DNA of 64,000 nucleotides from Streptococcus sanguinis SK355 (GCF_000212855.1 NZ_GL890993.1:2000365-2064364); one strand, 5' to 3'. Positions 42,386-53,303 are shown, numbered from the stretch's first letter. Program-made: numbers and translations. The notes: generated by a model not told the origin, from the letters alone.

Positions 42386-43545
42386 TGGTCCACCTTTATT
42401 GTAAATACCTTGAGGTAATTACTGCTCCCGTCTTTTTTATTATAGACAAAGTCTGCTGGCAGGCCATACTCCGCAAGATAGCGGTGCTTTCTGCCAGCAA
42501 GGCCTTTTTCAATTTCTTGTTTAAACTTACTTTTGGAAAGATTGGCTGCATTGGTACTTAAAATCATGATTCCCTGAGGATTCAGGATTTCCAAAGCTTG
42601 TGCAACCAAACGATGATAATCTTTAGCAACCGAGAATGTCCGCTTTTTATTTCTAGCAAAGCTGGGCGGATCTATCACAATGACATCAAAGTTTAGATCG
42701 TGACGCTTAGCGTACTTGAAATAATCAAAGACATCCATCACCTGAAAGCGATGCTGATCCAGTGTCAAACCATTGGCCAGAAAATGAGCCTCTGACAGCT
42801 CACGACTGCGCTTGGCCAAATCCACTGAGACTGTCTGACTGGCACCGCCCATAGCTGCTGCTACTGAAAAAGCAGCTGTATAGGAAAACATATTGAGTAA
42901 ACTTTTACCAGCAGCCAGACCATCTACCAGACTAGCACGCACATCGTGCTGATCCAGAAAGATACCGGTCATAAGACCGTCATTCAGAAAAACCTGATAG
43001 CGAACACCGTTCTCCAAGACTGTGAAAGTTTCCGGCGCTTCCTCTCCATAGAGATGAGCCGATTCGTAGTTCAAACCCTTGAAACGAATCTTTTCATAAG
43101 CTCCCTGAATCTCTGGGAAAACCTTAGCGAAGGCTGTCAGAATCTGCTCCTTGATAGCAAAGACAAAGTCATTGTACCAAGCAAAAAGCGCAAAGTCATT
43201 GTAGAAATCCACTGTGAAGCCACCGAAGCCATCCCCCTCTTGATTAAAGAGTCGAAAGGCTGTTGTGTCAGACGAATGAAAATAAGTAGAACGTCTGCTC
43301 TTAGCCTGCTCAAAGAGGTCTTGAAAAAAATCCGAGTTCAGCTCTACCTTCTTCTGGGAAACCAGCCAGCCTACTCCCTTATTCTGCGGAGAGAGATAAG
43401 CTGTGCCTAAGAACTTTCCCTGACGGTTTTGCAGCTCCACACATTGATTCTGAAGCGAAAGAGCAGAAAAATCCTTTTTATCTAATAAAAGAATGCCCTT
43501 TCTCAGTTTTTCTTCTGCCTCTTGACTAACAGTAAGTTTATTCAT
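42382..43545 (-). CDS. Class I rRNA methyltransferase, RlmI-like (m5C)
   Basis: 387 aa. N-terminal PUA-like domain (residues ~1-80), an RlmI-type linker with [17 protein letters not shown], and a SAM domain with [28 protein letters not shown] and [14 protein letters not shown]. It resembles RlmI/YccW, which makes m5C1962 in 23S rRNA; the modified base is inferred. First gene of the seven-gene aromatic unit, coupled to aroD by a 4-nt overlap. No RBS precedes the ATG, and the -10 lies so close that the transcript may be leaderless. Confidence 0.85.
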   Translation of the reverse strand: MNKLTVSQEAEEKLRKGILLLDKKDFSALSLQNQCVELQNRQGKFLGTAYLSPQNKGVGWLVSQKKVELNSDFFQDLFEQAKSRRSTYFHSSDTTAFRLFNQEGDGFGGFTVDFYNDFALFAWYNDFVFAIKEQILTAFAKVFPEIQGAYEKIRFKGLNYESAHLYGEEAPETFTVLENGVRYQVFLNDGLMTGIFLDQHDVRASLVDGLAAGKSLLNMFSYTAAFSVAAAMGGASQTVSVDLAKRSRELSEAHFLANGLTLDQHRFQVMDVFDYFKYAKRHDLNFDVIVIDPPSFARNKKRTFSVAKDYHRLVAQALEILNPQGIMILSTNAANLSKSKFKQEIEKGLAGRKHRYLAEYGLPADFVYNKKDGSSNYLKVFTIKVDQ

Positions 43546-43552
43546 AAATTAT

Positions 43553-43581
43553 ATTATACCAAAGATTGTGAAAATTCTCAA
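43553..43581 (-). promoter_or_regulatory. Promoter of the rlmI-like/aromatic operon
   Basis: TTGAGA (43581-43576), 17-nt spacer, TATAAT (43558-43553) with extended TGG on the minus strand: the best promoter match in the window. The -10 ends only 7 nt before the A of the start codon. Confidence 0.75.
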
Positions 43582-43744
43582 AACATATTTTACATTTGAG
43601 TTAATAAAAGATTTCACAAACGAGTGCAAAACGACTATAAACCTCTCCATAGAGGGGATAAGGCTTTTATAGAAATATTACAATTTCGCCGATTTAAAAT
43701 ATCTCAAATGCAGCTCAAATTTTCCTTAACTGGAGAAATTATGT

Positions 43745-43750
43745 TATACT
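43745..43750 (+). promoter_or_regulatory. Extended -10 of the LTA-synthase-like gene
   Basis: TGTTATACT on the plus strand, about 45 nt before the GTG start, with only a weak -35 (TTCCTT). The stretch 43582-43744 between this and the aromatic promoter holds a 43635-43672 hairpin and no gene. Confidence 0.5.
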
Positions 43751-43795
43751 TAGAGGAGAAAATTTTTAGGAAATAAGACAAGGAAGTAACTTTTT

Positions 43796-45991
43796 GTGAA
43801 AAAAATAACCAAGAATTTACTCAATTTCATGAGTACGAGACTAGGTTTTGTCTTGATTTTACTGGTCCTCTATTGGATAAAAACCATGTGGGCCTACACG
43901 ATTGATTTCAACCTCGATATTCAAGGTCTTTATCAAGTATTTTTAGCTATTATCAACCCTTTCCCTATCAGCCTCTTGCTGCTAGGACTAGCACTTTATG
44001 TAAAACGTACAAAATTATTCTACAGCCTAGCCTTCGGAATTTATCTGCTCCTCTTTGCTTGGCTGGTATCTAACTCCATTTACTATCGCGAGTTCAGCGA
44101 CTTTGTTACGGTCAACACCATGTTGGCTTCTAGCAGCGTTTCAGCTGGACTTGGGGAAGCAGCACTTGAGCTCTTCCGCCCTTGGGATATTCTTTATCTG
44201 ATTGATTTCCCTATTTTGGCCTTCTTATTCTTTAAAAAATATATCCGCATGGATGACCGGCCTTTCAATAAACGCGCCAGCTTTGCCGTGACCTCTCTGT
44301 CCGCCATGCTTTTCTCAGCCAACCTTTTCTTGGCTGAAATTGACCGGCCTGAGCTCTTGTCACGTGGATTTTCCAACTATTATGTCGTTCGGGCTCTAGG
44401 ATTGCCAGCCTTTCTAGGTTACAGTGCTAACCAGACATATACCGCCAATCGTGAGCGCTCCAAAGCTTCTGAAAAAGACTTGGAACCAGTAACAGAATAT
44501 ATCCAATCCCATTATGCGGAACCAAATCCAGAATATTACGGGATTGCCAAAGGACGCAACGTCATCTATGTCCATCTGGAAAGCTTCCAGCAGTTCCTGA
44601 TTGACTATAAGCTGCAGGCAGATGGGAAAGAGTACGAGGTGACACCTTTCCTCAATTCCCTCTACCACTCCAATTCGACTCTGGCTTTCTCTAATGTCTT
44701 CAACCAAGTCAAGGCTGGCAAGACTTCTGACGCTGAAACCATGATTGAAACTGGGCTCTTCGGTCTCAATCAAGGCTCCTTCATGGTCAACTACGGTGGT
44801 ACCAATACCCAGCAAGCAGCACCTTTTATTCTTTCCAAAAACGGCGACTATACTTCTGCTGTTTTCCATGGAAATACAGGAAGCTTCTGGAACCGCAATA
44901 CTGCTTACAAGCAATGGGGTTATAACTATTTCTTTGATGCGTCATACTTTACCAAGCAGGACGATACCAACTCCTTCCAGTACGGCTTGAATGACAAGAT
45001 TATGCTGAAAGATTCCATCAAATATCTGGAACACCTGCAGCAGCCTTTCTATGCTAAGTATATCACGGTTTCCAATCACTATCCTTACACGACTAGCTTG
45101 ATTGGTGACGAGATTGGCTTCCCGCTGGCTAAGACCAAGGATGAAACCATCAACGGCTACTTTGCCACGGCCAACTACCTAGATTCTTCTGTCAAGGCCT
45201 TGTTTGATTATCTCAAAGAATCCGGCCTCTATGACAACTCTATTATCGTTCTCTACGGAGACCATTTTGGAATTTCCCAAACCCGTAATCCTAACTTAGC
45301 CCCTCTTGTAGGAAAGACTTCTGAGACTTGGTCCAATTATGACAATGCTATGATGCAGCGCGTACCATACATGGTAGTGGTACCTGGCATGGACAAAGGA
45401 AAGATAATTGATACCTACGGCGGTCAAGTGGATATGCTCCCAACATTGGAGCATTTGCTGGGCATTGACTCTAAAAACTACCTTCAGGTTGGACAAGACC
45501 TGCTGTCATCTCAGCATCAGCAAATCACAGCTTTCCGATCCAGCAATAACTTTGTCACTCCAAAATACACTAGCTTCAACGGACGGACCTACTACACCCA
45601 AACCGGTGAAGAAATTACCAATCCAGATGAAACTATCAAGAAAGAACTGGATGAGATTCGTAATGCCGCCAATACTCAGCTTAAGATGAGTGACGCTATT
45701 CAAACCGGTGACTTGATTCGCTTCTACAAGGGAAATGACTTAGGCAAGGTCAACCCTAAAGATTACTCTTATCTTAATTCAATGAAAGCCTTGTTGGCTA
45801 TTGAAAAAGAAAAAGGCGACCAATCAACCAGTCTTTACTCCAAGCGAGGCAATGTTTCCACTGTGGACCTCTTTAATTCGCCAAGCTATAGGGCACTGCA
45901 TCCAGAGCAGTTCCAAACTAGCAGCAGCGACGAAGACAGCAGTCAGGAAGACTCGAGCTCTTCCAGCTCTAGCTCCACAGCCAATCCATAG
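43796..45991 (+). CDS. LTA synthase family phosphoglycerol/phosphoethanolamine transferase
   Basis: 731 aa. Five N-terminal membrane segments (residues ~15-200, e.g. FVLILLVLYWIKTMWAYTI) precede an extracellular alkaline-phosphatase/sulfatase-fold domain. Metal and nucleophile motifs: NVIYVHLESFQQF, KTSDAETMIETGLFG (catalytic Thr region), FHGNTGSFWNRN, and VLYGDHFGIS. It resembles LtaS, which polymerises lipoteichoic acid from phosphatidylglycerol, or the streptococcal TacL ligase. A Ser/Asp/Glu-rich tail (about 25 residues) ends the protein. The start is GTG with an AAGGAAG RBS about 9 nt upstream. Single gene, convergent with pulA. Confidence 0.87.
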   Translation: MKKITKNLLNFMSTRLGFVLILLVLYWIKTMWAYTIDFNLDIQGLYQVFLAIINPFPISLLLLGLALYVKRTKLFYSLAFGIYLLLFAWLVSNSIYYREFSDFVTVNTMLASSSVSAGLGEAALELFRPWDILYLIDFPILAFLFFKKYIRMDDRPFNKRASFAVTSLSAMLFSANLFLAEIDRPELLSRGFSNYYVVRALGLPAFLGYSANQTYTANRERSKASEKDLEPVTEYIQSHYAEPNPEYYGIAKGRNVIYVHLESFQQFLIDYKLQADGKEYEVTPFLNSLYHSNSTLAFSNVFNQVKAGKTSDAETMIETGLFGLNQGSFMVNYGGTNTQQAAPFILSKNGDYTSAVFHGNTGSFWNRNTAYKQWGYNYFFDASYFTKQDDTNSFQYGLNDKIMLKDSIKYLEHLQQPFYAKYITVSNHYPYTTSLIGDEIGFPLAKTKDETINGYFATANYLDSSVKALFDYLKESGLYDNSIIVLYGDHFGISQTRNPNLAPLVGKTSETWSNYDNAMMQRVPYMVVVPGMDKGKIIDTYGGQVDMLPTLEHLLGIDSKNYLQVGQDLLSSQHQQITAFRSSNNFVTPKYTSFNGRTYYTQTGEEITNPDETIKKELDEIRNAANTQLKMSDAIQTGDLIRFYKGNDLGKVNPKDYSYLNSMKALLAIEKEKGDQSTSLYSKRGNVSTVDLFNSPSYRALHPEQFQTSSSDEDSSQEDSSSSSSSSTANP

Positions 45992-45996
45992 ATAGC

Positions 45997-46029
45997 AAAA
46001 GCCTTAAGTCCATTGGACTTAAGGCTTTT
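45997..46029. terminator. Bidirectional terminator between the LTA gene and pulA
   Basis: A perfect 15-bp inverted repeat (AAAAGCCTTAAGTCC / GGACTTAAGGCTTTT) with a 3-nt loop sits 5 nt after the plus-strand stop and 15 nt after the minus-strand pulA stop; it can serve both. Confidence 0.92.
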
Positions 46030-46044
46030 CTTGTAGCTAATATC

Positions 46045-48342
46045 TTATTGAATAACTTCAAAAACAGAAACCGTCAGATTTTCAACATAGAAAGGCTTCT
46101 TATGACGACTATTGCCTACTAAGAGACGCAGCTTGTCTGCATTAGGTAGATAGTAAGGAAGCCCGCTGGCATTAAAAATAACCTGATAATGCTTGTCGTC
46201 CTTAATCTCAAAGATAATCAAACCACTGCCCTGCTCTGCTGATTGAACAAAGACATGCTTATAAATATCTTCATAGGTCTGATAAGAAAAGGCCTTGCAG
46301 CTTGTCTTGAGACGAATGATGTCCTTGATAAAATCAATGCTCTCTTGATGGTCCTGCAAAATATCCCAATTCACCTGATTGACTGCATCTGGCGCATTGT
46401 AGCTGTTCATTGCCCTTTCGCGATCACTGTGAAGAACTTGACCGTCTTCTCCAGTCGCCACTAGCTTGGTTCGGGAAAATTCCTGTCCCAGCTCCATGAA
46501 AGCCATGCCTTGCATGAGAAGGTTCATGGCAGTTGCCAGCTCAATCCGCTTGGTGCGAGTCAGTACATCATCATCGGGATGCAGCTCCGCAAGCAAATCA
46601 TGCAGGTTGAAATTATCGTGAGCCTCCACGTAGTTAAGAACTTGATCAGGGCTGAGATAGCTGCCTAGCTCACTGCTACCAAGGATAGACTTAGCGACGA
46701 TATCCTCCGTCGCCTGACCACTGACAAAACCAGCCTTGATGCCACCGTAAACCTCGGCTCCCTTGACTGCATCGCGCTCAGTGTCGTTGAAAAATCCAAT
46801 CCGCGGTAACTGATAAGCATTGTCCTTCTTAGCTTTTTCTTCTGGTCTCAGACCCGTACCCATATCCCAGCCCTCTCCATAGAGCAGGATTCTCGGATCC
46901 ACCTTATCCATAGCTTGACGGATGGCATTCATCGTTTCTACATCATGAATTCCCATTAGGTCGAAGCGGAAGCCATCTACATTGAACTCCTCTACCCAGT
47001 ACAGCAGAGAGTCAATCATAAACTTGCGGAACATCTCATGCTCGCTGGCCGTCTCACTCCCCACTCCAGTTCCGTTTTGGAAAGAGCCATTAGGATTCAT
47101 CCGATAGTAATAATCCGGTACCGTAGCTTGGAAAGCAGAATCATAGGTCGAGTAGATGTGATTGTAAACAACATCCAGTGTCACCGAAATACCCGCATCA
47201 TGGTAGGCCTGAATCATTGTTTTCAAATCTCGAATAGCCTGCGCTGGGTCGGCAGGATTGCTGGAAAAGCTAGTCTCCGGAGCATGATAGTTCTGTGGGT
47301 CATAGCCCCAGTTGTAAATCAGCTCTCCATTTTCATCATAGTCCTTGTGACGGTCAGAGACAGGCTGAAGCTGGACAACATTAACGCCTAAATCGCTGAT
47401 ATAGTCAAAACCTGTTTTTTGCCCTAGATGATTGGTAGTTCCTTTTTGACAGGCTCCCAAGAAAGTACCGCGTAGCTGACTATCCACGCCTGAAGTCTCC
47501 GACTTGGTCAAATCCCGAATATGCATCTCATAAATCACTGCCTGATTTGGATTGTCCAAACGCCAGAGAGCTTCTTTGCCTTGACGGACTTGAAAACCAG
47601 CTACTTCAGTCTCATTTACCCCAAGAATCGCTGAGCGCTTGCCATCTGGACTGGTCGCAACAGTATAGGGATCACGAGTATAAAAATTGCGGTATTCAAA
47701 GCTAACATGGTAGTGATAAGTTTTGCCGGTCAAGTCCTCTGCTATTTCAGCTGACCAGACACCGATGGTATTTTCCTTATGGTCGTGAGAATATCGTTCT
47801 CCTTTTTGCATTGGGAAGATTTTATAAACAGGAGCTTGATTGTCAGCCGATTCATACACTACCAGCTTTACCTTCCTAGCTGTCGGTGCCCAAACTTTGA
47901 AAGTATGTGCGCCGTCTGTCTGACGGTGTCCCAACCAGCCTTGATAGCCCCAGCATTCATCAAAGTATTCTGTTCTCAGGGCCATATCAAAGTTATGCGG
48001 ACGCCGGCGTGAATACTGATGACTTGTCGTTGCAGCCTGTAGGGAATAATAAACCTGAGCATCTCCCTCAATCAGCCAAATTTCCGTCACCAGATGAGGA
48101 GGCAACAAATCAATATGATAGTCACAGGACTGGCTAGACCAGTCTGAACGTTTGATAATCACATGAGCGTGATTCAAATGCTCCCAGGTCTCAAATGATA
48201 ATTCCCCCTGAATACCAAAATAATCAAGTTTGGAAAAGGCTGTTTCCTTTCCCCATTGGTTTATTTGCCACTGCCACATATCATAGGAGAAATAATCTCC
48301 AGTAGGATTGTGGTAATGGACTAAGACTTTATAGTCTAGCAT
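46045..48342 (-). CDS. pulA: Type I pullulanase (intracellular)
   Basis: 765 aa, without signal peptide or cell-wall anchor. An N-terminal carbohydrate-binding region, a CBM48 domain (HTFKVWAPTARKVKLVVYE) and a GH13_14 barrel are visible. Catalytic residues: FDLMGIHD with nucleophile Asp near 460, YGEGWDMG with Glu near 487, and VEAHDNF with Asp near 573. The YNWGYDPQNY motif marks type I pullulanases. It cleaves alpha-1,6 branches of glycogen or imported limit dextrins. It lies 23 nt after the lipid kinase gene, with only a weak RBS. Confidence 0.94.
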   Translation of the reverse strand: MLDYKVLVHYHNPTGDYFSYDMWQWQINQWGKETAFSKLDYFGIQGELSFETWEHLNHAHVIIKRSDWSSQSCDYHIDLLPPHLVTEIWLIEGDAQVYYSLQAATTSHQYSRRRPHNFDMALRTEYFDECWGYQGWLGHRQTDGAHTFKVWAPTARKVKLVVYESADNQAPVYKIFPMQKGERYSHDHKENTIGVWSAEIAEDLTGKTYHYHVSFEYRNFYTRDPYTVATSPDGKRSAILGVNETEVAGFQVRQGKEALWRLDNPNQAVIYEMHIRDLTKSETSGVDSQLRGTFLGACQKGTTNHLGQKTGFDYISDLGVNVVQLQPVSDRHKDYDENGELIYNWGYDPQNYHAPETSFSSNPADPAQAIRDLKTMIQAYHDAGISVTLDVVYNHIYSTYDSAFQATVPDYYYRMNPNGSFQNGTGVGSETASEHEMFRKFMIDSLLYWVEEFNVDGFRFDLMGIHDVETMNAIRQAMDKVDPRILLYGEGWDMGTGLRPEEKAKKDNAYQLPRIGFFNDTERDAVKGAEVYGGIKAGFVSGQATEDIVAKSILGSSELGSYLSPDQVLNYVEAHDNFNLHDLLAELHPDDDVLTRTKRIELATAMNLLMQGMAFMELGQEFSRTKLVATGEDGQVLHSDRERAMNSYNAPDAVNQVNWDILQDHQESIDFIKDIIRLKTSCKAFSYQTYEDIYKHVFVQSAEQGSGLIIFEIKDDKHYQVIFNASGLPYYLPNADKLRLLVGNSRHKKPFYVENLTVSVFEVIQ

Positions 48343-48365
48343 GTTCTTTCATCTCTTATCTAAAA

Positions 48366-49316
48366 TTATTCTATTGAAAGGGCTGTATGACTGATTTCAT
48401 CGATATTGGCAAAAAATTCCAAATGTCCGTGCAGCACTTCCAGTTCAACAGGCGTATCGCCGCCGTATTCTCCATCCAAATTCAGCATAAATGGACCTTT
48501 TTTGTCTAAAATTTCCAGCTGCAACTTGCTTGTTTTGAGGTATTCTACATTGATATCGCCAACGTGCTGACCGCCATTAATAGCCTGCATCATCAGACTC
48601 AGCATATCGAAGAGATTGGCTGTCTTGACCAAAATCAAGGTAAAATTCCCGTCATCTAATTTTGTGTCCGGTGCTAGCTTTTCAAAACCACCGATAGAGT
48701 TGGTCAGAGCCGCAAACATCAGCGAAATCTTCCCTTCAAAGACACCGTGATCGTGCTTGATACGAACCTTGCGGAACTTAGAGCGAGGTAGCTTTTTTGC
48801 TCCTTCTGCGACATAGGCAAAGTAGCCTAGGCGGGATTTGACCTCGCTAGGTACGCTATAAGTTAGCTCTGTTAGGGTTCCAGCCGCTGCAATATTGATA
48901 AAATACTTGTTACCATATGCCCGGCCAATATCCATCTTTATGGTCTGGTTCTTTTCAATAATGCGGGCTGCCGCTACCGGATCTCCCATGGGAATCTTCA
49001 GAGCACGCGCATAATCGTTGGTTGTGCCAGTTGGAATAAAGGCCAATTTAGGCCGTTCATCCAGATTCGCCACACCATTGACTACCTCATTGATGGTACC
49101 GTCGCCGCCTGCCGCAATAATCAAATCAAATCCTGCTTTTGCTGCTCTCTCAGCTTCTTTTTGAGCAGAAAGAGGCGCTGGAGTGGTTTGGTAGGCACTG
49201 GTTTCATAGCCCACATCCTCCAAAACATCCAGAACTTCCGCAATATTTTTCTTAATAATTTCCTGTCCCGAAGTCGGGTTATAAATCAATCGTGCTCGTT
49301 TAATCTTATCCTTCAT
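48366..49316 (-). CDS. Diacylglycerol/lipid kinase (DagK family)
   Basis: 316 aa. DAGK catalytic domain with ARLIYNPTSGQE, the nucleotide loop AAGGDGTINEVVNG, and PTGTTNDYARAL; the C-terminal region (NLDGEYGGDTPVELEVLHG) is typical of the DgkB/YegS-type enzymes. DgkB recycles the diacylglycerol left after LTA synthesis into phosphatidic acid, which fits the nearby LTA-synthase-like gene. It starts 9 nt after ligA. Confidence 0.88.
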   Translation of the reverse strand: MKDKIKRARLIYNPTSGQEIIKKNIAEVLDVLEDVGYETSAYQTTPAPLSAQKEAERAAKAGFDLIIAAGGDGTINEVVNGVANLDERPKLAFIPTGTTNDYARALKIPMGDPVAAARIIEKNQTIKMDIGRAYGNKYFINIAAAGTLTELTYSVPSEVKSRLGYFAYVAEGAKKLPRSKFRKVRIKHDHGVFEGKISLMFAALTNSIGGFEKLAPDTKLDDGNFTLILVKTANLFDMLSLMMQAINGGQHVGDINVEYLKTSKLQLEILDKKGPFMLNLDGEYGGDTPVELEVLHGHLEFFANIDEISHTALSIE

Positions 49317-49325
49317 ACTTCAGCC

Positions 49326-51296
<1,971 letters not shown>

Positions 51297-51355
51297 TCAC
51301 AAATACACAAAATCTTCCTCTATTTGTTCCCAATTCTTCCTAAAAAGCAAAAGGA

Positions 51356-51382
51356 CATAAAAAGAGCGGAAATTCCGCTCTC
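51356..51382 (-). terminator. Terminator after queT
   Basis: Minus-strand AGAGCGGAA and TTCCGCTCT form a 9-bp stem, followed by TTTTTATG. It lies 8 nt beyond the queT stop. Confidence 0.82.
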
Positions 51383-51389
51383 TGCTGTC

Positions 51390-51905
51390 TTATTTTGTCA
51401 AATCAATCCTTTTCGCAATCTGGTTAATAAGGATAGCTCCAGCAATCAAGGAAGCAAATTCTCCAATGGCTGTTGTAAACCAAGTCAGGAAGAATGGCAG
51501 ACCTTGCAAGAAGTGTAATTCTGCAGCAATGGTCACCATCGAAATAGAAAAGAATACTGCAAAATAGAAATGATCCAAACGAATCAAGCCTTTAATCAGA
51601 TATTGATTCTTATAGCGACTGAAAAGGTAGACACCCAATGACAGGAAGACTAAAGTGGACCCGCCACCGACAAAGACATCAACGATTCCAAAACTATAGA
51701 GATTGGCAATCATACAGCCAATGGTCACTCCCATGATATACTTCCGATTATAAAAGGCCATAAAGTTCATCATTTCAGAAATTCTGAACTGGTAAGCACC
51801 ATAGCTTATAGCATTTAAAGGGGGCGTAATCGTTAGAGCTACGTAAATGGCAGCAACAATGGCAATCTGAGCCAAGTCACGAACTCTCAGTTGTTCTTGT
51901 TTCAT
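51390..51905 (-). CDS. queT: QueT family queuosine-precursor ECF transporter S component
   Basis: 171 aa, hydrophobic, about five to six membrane segments (RDLAQIAIVAAIYVALTITPP, then VTIGCMIANLYSFGIVDVF). It matches COG4708/QueT, the substrate-binding S component of an energy-coupling-factor transporter for preQ1 or related queuosine precursors. The upstream preQ1-II riboswitch supports this strongly. It needs an EcfAA'T module encoded elsewhere. Monocistronic. Confidence 0.93.
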   Translation of the reverse strand: MKQEQLRVRDLAQIAIVAAIYVALTITPPLNAISYGAYQFRISEMMNFMAFYNRKYIMGVTIGCMIANLYSFGIVDVFVGGGSTLVFLSLGVYLFSRYKNQYLIKGLIRLDHFYFAVFFSISMVTIAAELHFLQGLPFFLTWFTTAIGEFASLIAGAILINQIAKRIDLTK

Positions 51906-51910
51906 GTTTT

Positions 51911-51967
51911 CTCCTTTAGCGGCTTTACCGCGTGTAATATGCTTGGCGAAAGAAGTTAAGCGCCAAG
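51911..51967 (-). promoter_or_regulatory. preQ1-II riboswitch (COG4708 RNA) controlling queT
   Basis: On the minus strand CTTGGCG and CGCCAAG form P1 (51967-51961 with 51948-51942). The conserved CATATTACACGCGG follows, then a small GCGG/CCGC hairpin, and the RBS AAAGGAG at 51917-51911. Ligand binding sequesters the RBS, reducing QueT translation when preQ1 is plentiful. Confidence 0.92.
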
Positions 51968-51994
51968 GGTTGCGTCACATGAGAGGAGCATCAT
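51956..51994 (-). CDS. Possible 12-aa leader peptide (uORF) in the queT leader
   Basis: An open frame of 12 codons (MMLLSCDATLGA then TAA) starts 8-9 nt after a GGGGGA sequence and stops inside the P1 loop of the preQ1-II element. Its translation would clash with riboswitch folding. It may be chance: the frame is very short and the RBS is imperfect. Confidence 0.25.
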   Translation of the reverse strand: MMLLSCDATLGA

Positions 51995-52028
51995 TAGTTG
52001 ATTCCCCCACAGATTTGGCAACCCAACT

Positions 52029-52034
52029 AGTATA
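52029..52034 (-). promoter_or_regulatory. Extended -10 of the queT promoter
   Basis: TGCTATACT on the minus strand gives a ~115-nt leader containing the riboswitch. No clear -35. Confidence 0.5.
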
Positions 52035-52067
52035 GCATAAATCCTAGAAATATGATAGACTATCTTT

Positions 52068-52508
52068 ATGAAAACTTTAATCAAAAAATTCTTTGACAAT
52101 GAGGTTCTGTCTTATCTCTTCTTTGGTGTGGCAGCTACACTTGTTTATATGACTACTCGTCTCCTTATCTTCGCTCTTACAGGACAGACATTATTTGCGA
52201 CCATTACTGCTAATGTCACAGCAGTACTTTTTGCTTTTATCACAAATGATACCATTGTCTTTAAACAGCAGCGCAAAGGTTGGCAAAAACGACTTTTTAA
52301 ATTTGCTCTGGCTCGTTCTGGCACTCTTTTGCTGGATATTGTTCTTGCAAAATTATTAGTAGATACTTATCCTAATATTATCGGGCAATTTGTCAACAAT
52401 GAACGCAACCTTATCAACTCGATAGAGTCCCTTTTCTCTCAAGTGCTTATCATTGTCCTCAACTATGTTTTCAGTAAAGTCTTTATCTTTGAAAACAAGA
52501 AAAACTAA
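52068..52508 (+). CDS. GtrA/DPMS family membrane protein
   Basis: 146 aa with four predicted membrane segments (YLFFGVAATLVYMTTRLLIF, ITANVTAVLFAFITNDTIVF, then two more). It matches GtrA-like proteins, proposed to move undecaprenyl-linked sugars across the membrane for glycosylation of surface polymers; the sugar is unknown. No RBS is visible before the ATG; TATGAT lies 11 nt upstream. It diverges from queT and is followed by a good terminator. Confidence 0.82.
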   Translation: MKTLIKKFFDNEVLSYLFFGVAATLVYMTTRLLIFALTGQTLFATITANVTAVLFAFITNDTIVFKQQRKGWQKRLFKFALARSGTLLLDIVLAKLLVDTYPNIIGQFVNNERNLINSIESLFSQVLIIVLNYVFSKVFIFENKKN

Positions 52509-52539
52509 TTGGCTATGGTGCTTCAGCCTCAACATATCA

Positions 52540-52575
52540 AATCTGGACCAGAATTATCTTGTCCAGATTTTTTCA
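52540..52575 (+). terminator. Terminator after gtrA
   Basis: AATCTGGAC and GTCCAGATT form a 9-bp stem with a 12-nt loop, followed by six T on the plus strand. It is 10 nt from the convergent B3/B4 gene end and may serve it weakly. Confidence 0.85.
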
Positions 52576-52578
52576 TTC

Positions 52579-53286
52579 TTAGATTTCCATGCTTGGATTT
52601 TCAGCAGTCAGATGAGTGATTTCACCTTTGACACCAAAATAGTCCTCAATCAGAGTCTGGAGTTCTGTCATGGCTGCTTGGGCGCGTGATGCTTGCTCTT
52701 CATTAATGGACTCAATGACCAAGATGGCGTCCTTAGTCTCCTCTGTCAGCATGGTACGCTGGGCTTCTCTCCAGTTAAGACAACGGCAGACAGCTCCCTC
52801 TTCATCATAGTAGATGATTTCTTCTGGCAGTGCTGGTGCGTCACTCTCAGCTCCCAGCGGGAAAAAGGCTTCCCCTCCCTTGGCTTTTCCTAAATGAAGA
52901 CCTCCGACAATCTTATCCAAATCCTCACCTCCACATGGAACCGCATAAGACAGCGAGACACTGTTGTAGATATCGACCAAAGGATTGATTGGATGAAGTT
53001 CCCGCCCCTGACTAACCCGCTTGAGCAGGGCTTCGATAGAGGAGCGCGCTCCTTTTTTGGTCTTGAATTTGCTGAAAGCCTGCCGCCACTCCTGAATAAC
53101 TTCATTTTGAGTGAAGTTCTCGTCTGGGATAAAGTCCTCAGCTCGCTTTGATCCCTTATCCAGCAGGGATTTGAAATATGGATCCTTACTTTCATCCACA
53201 CTATTATCAAGCCCTTTGACCACTAAAATACTAATCTGAGCTTTCGGAAATACTTGCCAAAACTCATCTTCAACTGTAACTTTCAT
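52579..53286 (-). CDS. B3/B4 tRNA-binding domain protein
   Basis: 235 aa. It matches stand-alone B3/B4 domain proteins, related to the PheRS beta-subunit editing domain; motifs include PLVDIYNSVSLSYAVPCGGEDLDKI and EEIIYYDEEGAVCRCLNWREAQRT. Stand-alone B3/B4 proteins are thought to deacylate mischarged tRNA or bind aminoacyl compounds, but the substrate is unproven. It lies 17 nt after the MarR gene and shares its promoter. Confidence 0.85.
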   Translation of the reverse strand: MKVTVEDEFWQVFPKAQISILVVKGLDNSVDESKDPYFKSLLDKGSKRAEDFIPDENFTQNEVIQEWRQAFSKFKTKKGARSSIEALLKRVSQGRELHPINPLVDIYNSVSLSYAVPCGGEDLDKIVGGLHLGKAKGGEAFFPLGAESDAPALPEEIIYYDEEGAVCRCLNWREAQRTMLTEETKDAILVIESINEEQASRAQAAMTELQTLIEDYFGVKGEITHLTAENPSMEI

Positions 53287-53303
53287 GATACACCTCTTTA
53301 ATC

